Source of the DNA: Alloalcanivorax balearicus MACL04
Lineage (GTDB): Bacteria; Pseudomonadota; Gammaproteobacteria; Pseudomonadales; Alcanivoracaceae
DNA length: 64,000 bases
Assembly (NCBI RefSeq): GCF_025532145.1
Contig: NZ_ARXS01000016.1
Coordinates: 1-64,000, forward strand
Direction: 5' to 3'
Below, in pieces: positions 63,145 through 64,000 of the stretch. How positions within the stretch are numbered: position 1 is the stretch's first letter; each line of letters begins with the position of its first letter. The position numbers and the translations under genes are program-made. Below the pieces are notes generated by a model that searched no databases, was not told the DNA's origin, and worked only from the letters and a program-made list of their open reading frames with translations.

Positions 63145-64000
63145 AGTCTGGATCATCGCCGGCATGTTCGCCGCGCTGCTGCTGGGCATCGCCACCGGCC
63201 ACCCGATCGCCTTCGTGTTCGGCGGCATCGCCATGCTGTTCGGTCTCACCAGTTGGGGCACCGGCATCATCGACATTTTTGTCAGCGCCGTGTTCTCCAC
63301 CATGAACAACTACACCCTGGTGGCGATCCCGTTGTTCACGTTGATGGCCAACTTCCTGTCGCGATCGGCGGTGGCGGAAGGCCTGTTCGAGTCGCTGCGC
63401 TACCTGCTGGGCCCGGTGCGCGGCGGCCTGGCGGTGGCGGTGATCGTGGTCTCCACCATCTTCGCCGCCACCACCGGCATCGTCGGCGCCTCGGTGGTCA
63501 CCATGGGGCTGCTGGCCGCCCCGGTGCTGGAAAAATACGGCTACCGCAAGGAAATCTCCGCCGGGGTGATCACCGCCGGCGGCACCCTCGGCGTACTGAT
63601 CCCGCCCAGCATCATGCTGATCGTCATGGGCAATGAAGCGGAGCTGTCGGTGGGCAAGCTGTTCCTGGCCGCCATCGTGCCAGGGCTGCTGTTGTCGCTG
63701 TGCTACGTGCTGTACGTGCTGGGGCTATGCTGGCGCTACCCGGAACGGGGCCCCGCGCTCAGCCCGGAAGAAGCCGCCGCCATGCCGGTTGGCAAACGCA
63801 TCAGCGGCGCGCTGGTCAATCTGGTGCCACCGGTGATTCTGGTGGCGGCGGTGCTCGGCTCGATCTTCTCCGGCTGGGCCACCCCCACCGAAGCCTCCGG
63901 CGTCGGCGCCTTCGTCGCCCTGCTGATGACCATCGCCTACGGCCGCTTCAGCCTCACCATGCTCAAGGAATCGGTGCAGGAAACCGCCAAGATCACCGCC
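63137..64000 (+). CDS. dctM: TRAP transporter large permease (DctM family), cut by window end
   Basis: First 288 codons visible, all open; a full DctM is usually ~430 residues. Segments IAGMFAALLLGIATGHPIAF, NNYTLVAIPLFTLMANFLS, ATTGIVGASVVTMGLLAAPV, GVITAGGTLGVLIPPSIML and GSIFSGWATPTEASGVGAFV are characteristic of the large permease. ATG at 63137 overlaps dctQ by 8 bp. Na+-coupled carboxylate uptake is the expected role. The ribosome site GGAGG is inside dctQ. Confidence 0.95.
   Translation, partial: MNEVWIIAGMFAALLLGIATGHPIAFVFGGIAMLFGLTSWGTGIIDIFVSAVFSTMNNYTLVAIPLFTLMANFLSRSAVAEGLFESLRYLLGPVRGGLAVAVIVVSTIFAATTGIVGASVVTMGLLAAPVLEKYGYRKEISAGVITAGGTLGVLIPPSIMLIVMGNEAELSVGKLFLAAIVPGLLLSLCYVLYVLGLCWRYPERGPALSPEEAAAMPVGKRISGALVNLVPPVILVAAVLGSIFSGWATPTEASGVGAFVALLMTIAYGRFSLTMLKESVQETAKITA

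Overview
The window looks like chromosome of a GC-rich gammaproteobacterium. It carries the classical smc-zipA-ligA order, mnmC, yheU, uvrB and cysZ, and an A-band-like polysaccharide locus. Dispersed CTGTGGGAGC-type REP palindromes resemble those of Pseudomonas and Alcanivorax relatives. A marine Alcanivorax-like or Pseudomonas-like host is a guess; no species marker was read.

Layout. 0-10.4 kb is housekeeping: mnmC (+), then yheU, a lysozyme-like lipoprotein, ligA, zipA and smc (-). 10.6-13.9 kb holds a RelE/HigB-type toxin-antitoxin pair, two exported proteins and a GFA-family protein. 13.9-27.8 kb is an accessory island, AT-richer in its 13.9-20.2 kb part. Its main gene is a 2412-residue secreted SpvB/FG-GAP/Rhs protein, preceded by a small secreted protein and followed by an overlapping, signal-peptide-bearing immunity candidate. 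Downstream on the same strand lie four further displaced Rhs toxin tips, each followed by its own immunity gene or immunity fragment. The cassettes are separated by copies of an ~80-bp inverted repeat. This repeat derives from the ends of a REP-associated tyrosine transposase (RAYT) gene that sits inside the array and is itself frameshifted. This REP-punctuated reservoir of toxin tips is the most unusual part of the window.

28-32.7 kb returns to conserved genes: cysZ, uvrB, an aspartate aminotransferase and tRNA-Asn, with a duplicated tRNA 3' half and terminator. 33-57.7 kb is a surface polysaccharide region. It has a polyprenyl-phosphate sugar transferase, an ABC-exporter polysaccharide operon (manB, gmd, rmd, two GT4s, manC, wzm, wzt, an FkbM methyltransferase with coiled coil, and a triple-domain GT4), then a WbpM-like dehydratase, a YdcF-like protein, a NeuD-like acetyltransferase and galE. 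The gmd/rmd pair implies GDP-D-rhamnose, as in the common (A-band) polysaccharide of Pseudomonas. An unrelated MFS transporter and its divergent MocR-type regulator sit inside this region.

58-64 kb is a catabolic unit: an acyl-CoA synthetase, a thiolase-like protein and its DUF35 partner, followed by a three-part TRAP transporter (the large permease runs off the end). It probably imports and CoA-activates an organic acid. Thirteen sites of a second, chromosome-wide REP family lie between genes throughout.
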